64,000 nt of DNA from Branchiostoma floridae. Its lineage: Eukaryota > Chordata > Leptocardii > Amphioxiformes > Branchiostomatidae. Positions within the stretch are counted from its first letter, which is position 1. Each line of letters opens with the position of its first letter. The stretch spans positions 2,566,168 through 2,630,167 of the forward strand of contig NC_049988.1 of assembly GCF_000003815.2 (NCBI RefSeq), written 5' to 3'. Below, in pieces: positions 62,782 through 64,000 of the stretch. The notes beneath the pieces are model-generated. The model did not search any database and was not told the origin of the DNA. It worked only from the letters and a program-made list of their open reading frames with translations. Made by a program: the position numbers and the translations under genes.

Positions 62782-64000
62782 GCAAGATTTTAACACTTTA
62801 TGCAAGTATAATATCATTAGACAAAATGAAAAGAACCAGTCGTATTTCTGTCAAGTCTCCTATTAATGACCATTTAGTTCCAATGATGAAACAATACACT
62901 ACAAAGTGATATGTTATTCTAATTGATTTTTTTAATCATCGATATCACATCCTTCATGAAATATTTCAACGATGCTAGAAAAAAAGAATAATATATGCCT
63001 GATGAGAGGGATAATAAAGATACTAAAGATACTAAACCCTTAAACTATGACATACTGTCAACGTGATCTGCATTAAAACGCTTTTATAACAACTTATCAG
63101 CCAATGTCCTTCACTTCCAACAGCTGCTACAGAGGAAGAGCAACAAGACATTTCTGAGAGGTTGGAGGACATCCTTGATGATCTCCAGAAACTAGCTGGT
63201 AACTATCGTGATCTTTGACGTCACGCTATTCTATGAAAGGGCTGAAGAACCGCTTATTTCCAATCATAGATTTGATGTGCTGTCTCGTTGTTGTTTTTTT
63301 TAATCCTGGTATTGAAAATAAGTTTCACCAAAGGCATTTATATACTGTGACCCTTTTAAATTTGTTACAGGAAACGAAGATACTCTCGACCTTAGAGGAG
63401 CGGGTGATGCAGAGACTCCTGGTGTTGCAGAAGGAAGAGAAAATGCTACTGTCTATGGTCATGTAGCTGATGACGGACTAATCATGAAGAAAGGTTGCGA
63501 AGACCATCAGGTAGTGAGATATTTATGTTGAAAATAGCCTAACTATGTTGTAAAGTATGTACGTTGTGTTGAGTCTGTATTCTTGTACTATTCAGCAGAA
63601 GAAGCAAGAATACTGTAAATGCCGAAAATTTCGCGGGGGTTTAATGTTCGCGGTTTTCGCGGCGGCCGCTTCACCGCGAAATCAAAAGCACCGCGAGCAA
63701 TTTTGCATGGAAGTAGGAGACTACAATGCATGGTGCTATCGCGAAAAATAATTTCCCCGCTACCGCGAAATTAAATCTCCGCGAAATTAAATGTATTTAC
63801 TGTAAATTTGTAAACACTTTGGTCATCTTTCAAACCTCTTTAAAATGTGTCATTCGAAAATAATTACGCTTTCTTACAGGTTGGAGAGGAGTGGGGCACC
63901 CTTGAACATGACAACTGTTACTGTGAAGGACCAGACCGTTTCTGCTATCATGTTGACTGTCTTCCTGGGTCTCAGATTGCACAGGACTCCGGTGGTCTAT
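62721..64000 (+). CDS. Gene 2: secreted cysteine-rich protein, VWC-like (3' part beyond window)
   Basis: Four exons join in frame: 62721-62781, 63124-63198, 63371-63510 and 63880-64000 (open at the edge), giving 132 residues. Residues 1-20 (MRVLGAILLGCALLLLPTSS) are a clear signal peptide. Residues 21-46 are acidic and heptad-like (ATEEEQQDISERLEDILDDL), a likely short coiled coil. Residues 46-92 are low-complexity, acidic and Gly-rich, with one N-x-T site (NAT). From about residue 87 a cysteine-rich module begins: GCEDHQ, GEEWGTL, NCYCEGPDRFCYHVDCL. The W and the C-x-C...C...C spacing resemble von Willebrand factor C or single-VWC domains. The start ATG is chosen for the signal peptide; an in-frame upstream ATG at 62685 would break it. 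The exact family is not certain. Confidence 0.75.
63124..63198 (+). CDS. Gene 2 exon 2, acidic coiled-coil-like segment
   Basis: Acceptor TCCAACAG and donor GCTG|GTAACT; a 75-base symmetric 1-1 exon. Leucines recur in a heptad pattern in SERLEDILDDLQKL. Confidence 0.75.
63371..63510 (+). CDS. Gene 2 exon 3, acidic linker and first cysteine
   Basis: Acceptor TTGTTACAG, phase 1; donor CATCAG|GTAGTG, phase 0. It encodes NEDTLDLRGAGDAETPGV and continues to GLIMKKGCEDHQ. Confidence 0.75.
63612..63812. mobile_element. MITE with CCGCGAA/TTCGCGG motifs, copy 2
   Basis: TACTGTAAATGCCGAAAATT at the left, TTTCGCGGGG and TTCGCGGTTTTCGCGG inside, and CCGCGAAATTAAATCTCCGC with ATTTACTGTAAAT at the right form long imperfect inverted repeats. 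It lies in the third intron of gene 2. Confidence 0.8.
63880..64000 (+). CDS. Gene 2 exon 4, cysteine-rich VWC-like module (partial)
   Basis: Acceptor TTCTTACAG, phase 0. It encodes VGEEWGTLEHDNCYCEGPDR and FCYHVDCLPGSQ and is still open at the window edge. Confidence 0.75.

Overview
This is a repeat-rich stretch of an animal genome. The genes are split by introns with GT-AG junctions, the coding exons carry metazoan extracellular modules, and most of the window is mobile DNA, tandem arrays and local duplications. The module mix (F-type lectin + calcium-binding EGF + C-type lectin in one protein) and the dense small inverted-repeat elements best fit an invertebrate deuterostome, most probably a lancelet (Branchiostoma). 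That assignment is inference; no search was run. There are six runs of N: three of exactly 100 bases and three longer ones inside or beside tandem arrays.

Two protein-coding genes can be supported, both on the + strand. Gene 1 (3412-10856) lacks its 5' end. It encodes at least 418 residues of a secreted or cell-surface mosaic lectin: an F-type (fucolectin) domain on two exons, three calcium-binding EGF modules on one exon each, a C-type lectin-like domain on two exons, and a two-residue last exon. Every inter-domain junction is phase 1. Gene 2 (62721 to beyond 64000) starts with a signal peptide, continues with an acidic coiled-coil-like segment, and runs off the window inside a cysteine-rich, VWC-like module.

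Layout. 1-3400: foldback elements and a pentanucleotide array upstream of or inside gene 1. 3.4-11.05 kb: gene 1, whose introns hold a complete tRNA-derived SINE, a LINE fragment, a hAT-like miniature element and a near-perfect 186-base hairpin. 11.2-15.4 kb: several tandem repeat families (about 163 and 165-190 bases) and a local duplication. 15.4-22.4 kb: a 6.99-kb composite element whose ends are arranged A1-interior-B1-A2-B2, sitting inside a copy of the 165-190-base repeat and carrying a 60-65-base minisatellite whose hairpin stems show paired changes. 22.7-33.7 kb: apparently non-coding DNA with a 2.1-2.4 kb direct duplication and one clear terminal-inverted-repeat element. 33.7-44.5 kb: several diverged copies of a multi-part duplicated unit (LINE 3' ends, SINE pieces, an exon-like module ending in KQM-GGK, a possibly membrane-spanning open frame, small MITEs). 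44.5-60.8 kb: a satellite of 91-base units (about 9.7 kb homogeneous core with block duplications) flanked by decayed units and by two copies of a promoter-like segment. 61-64 kb: intergenic repeats, then gene 2.

The most interesting leads are the composite A1-B1-A2-B2 element with its covarying minisatellite, the duplicated promoter-like segment in front of the 91-base satellite, and the multi-copy exon-like module at 33-44 kb. None has a recognisable catalytic gene in the visible sequence, so function is not claimed for any of them.
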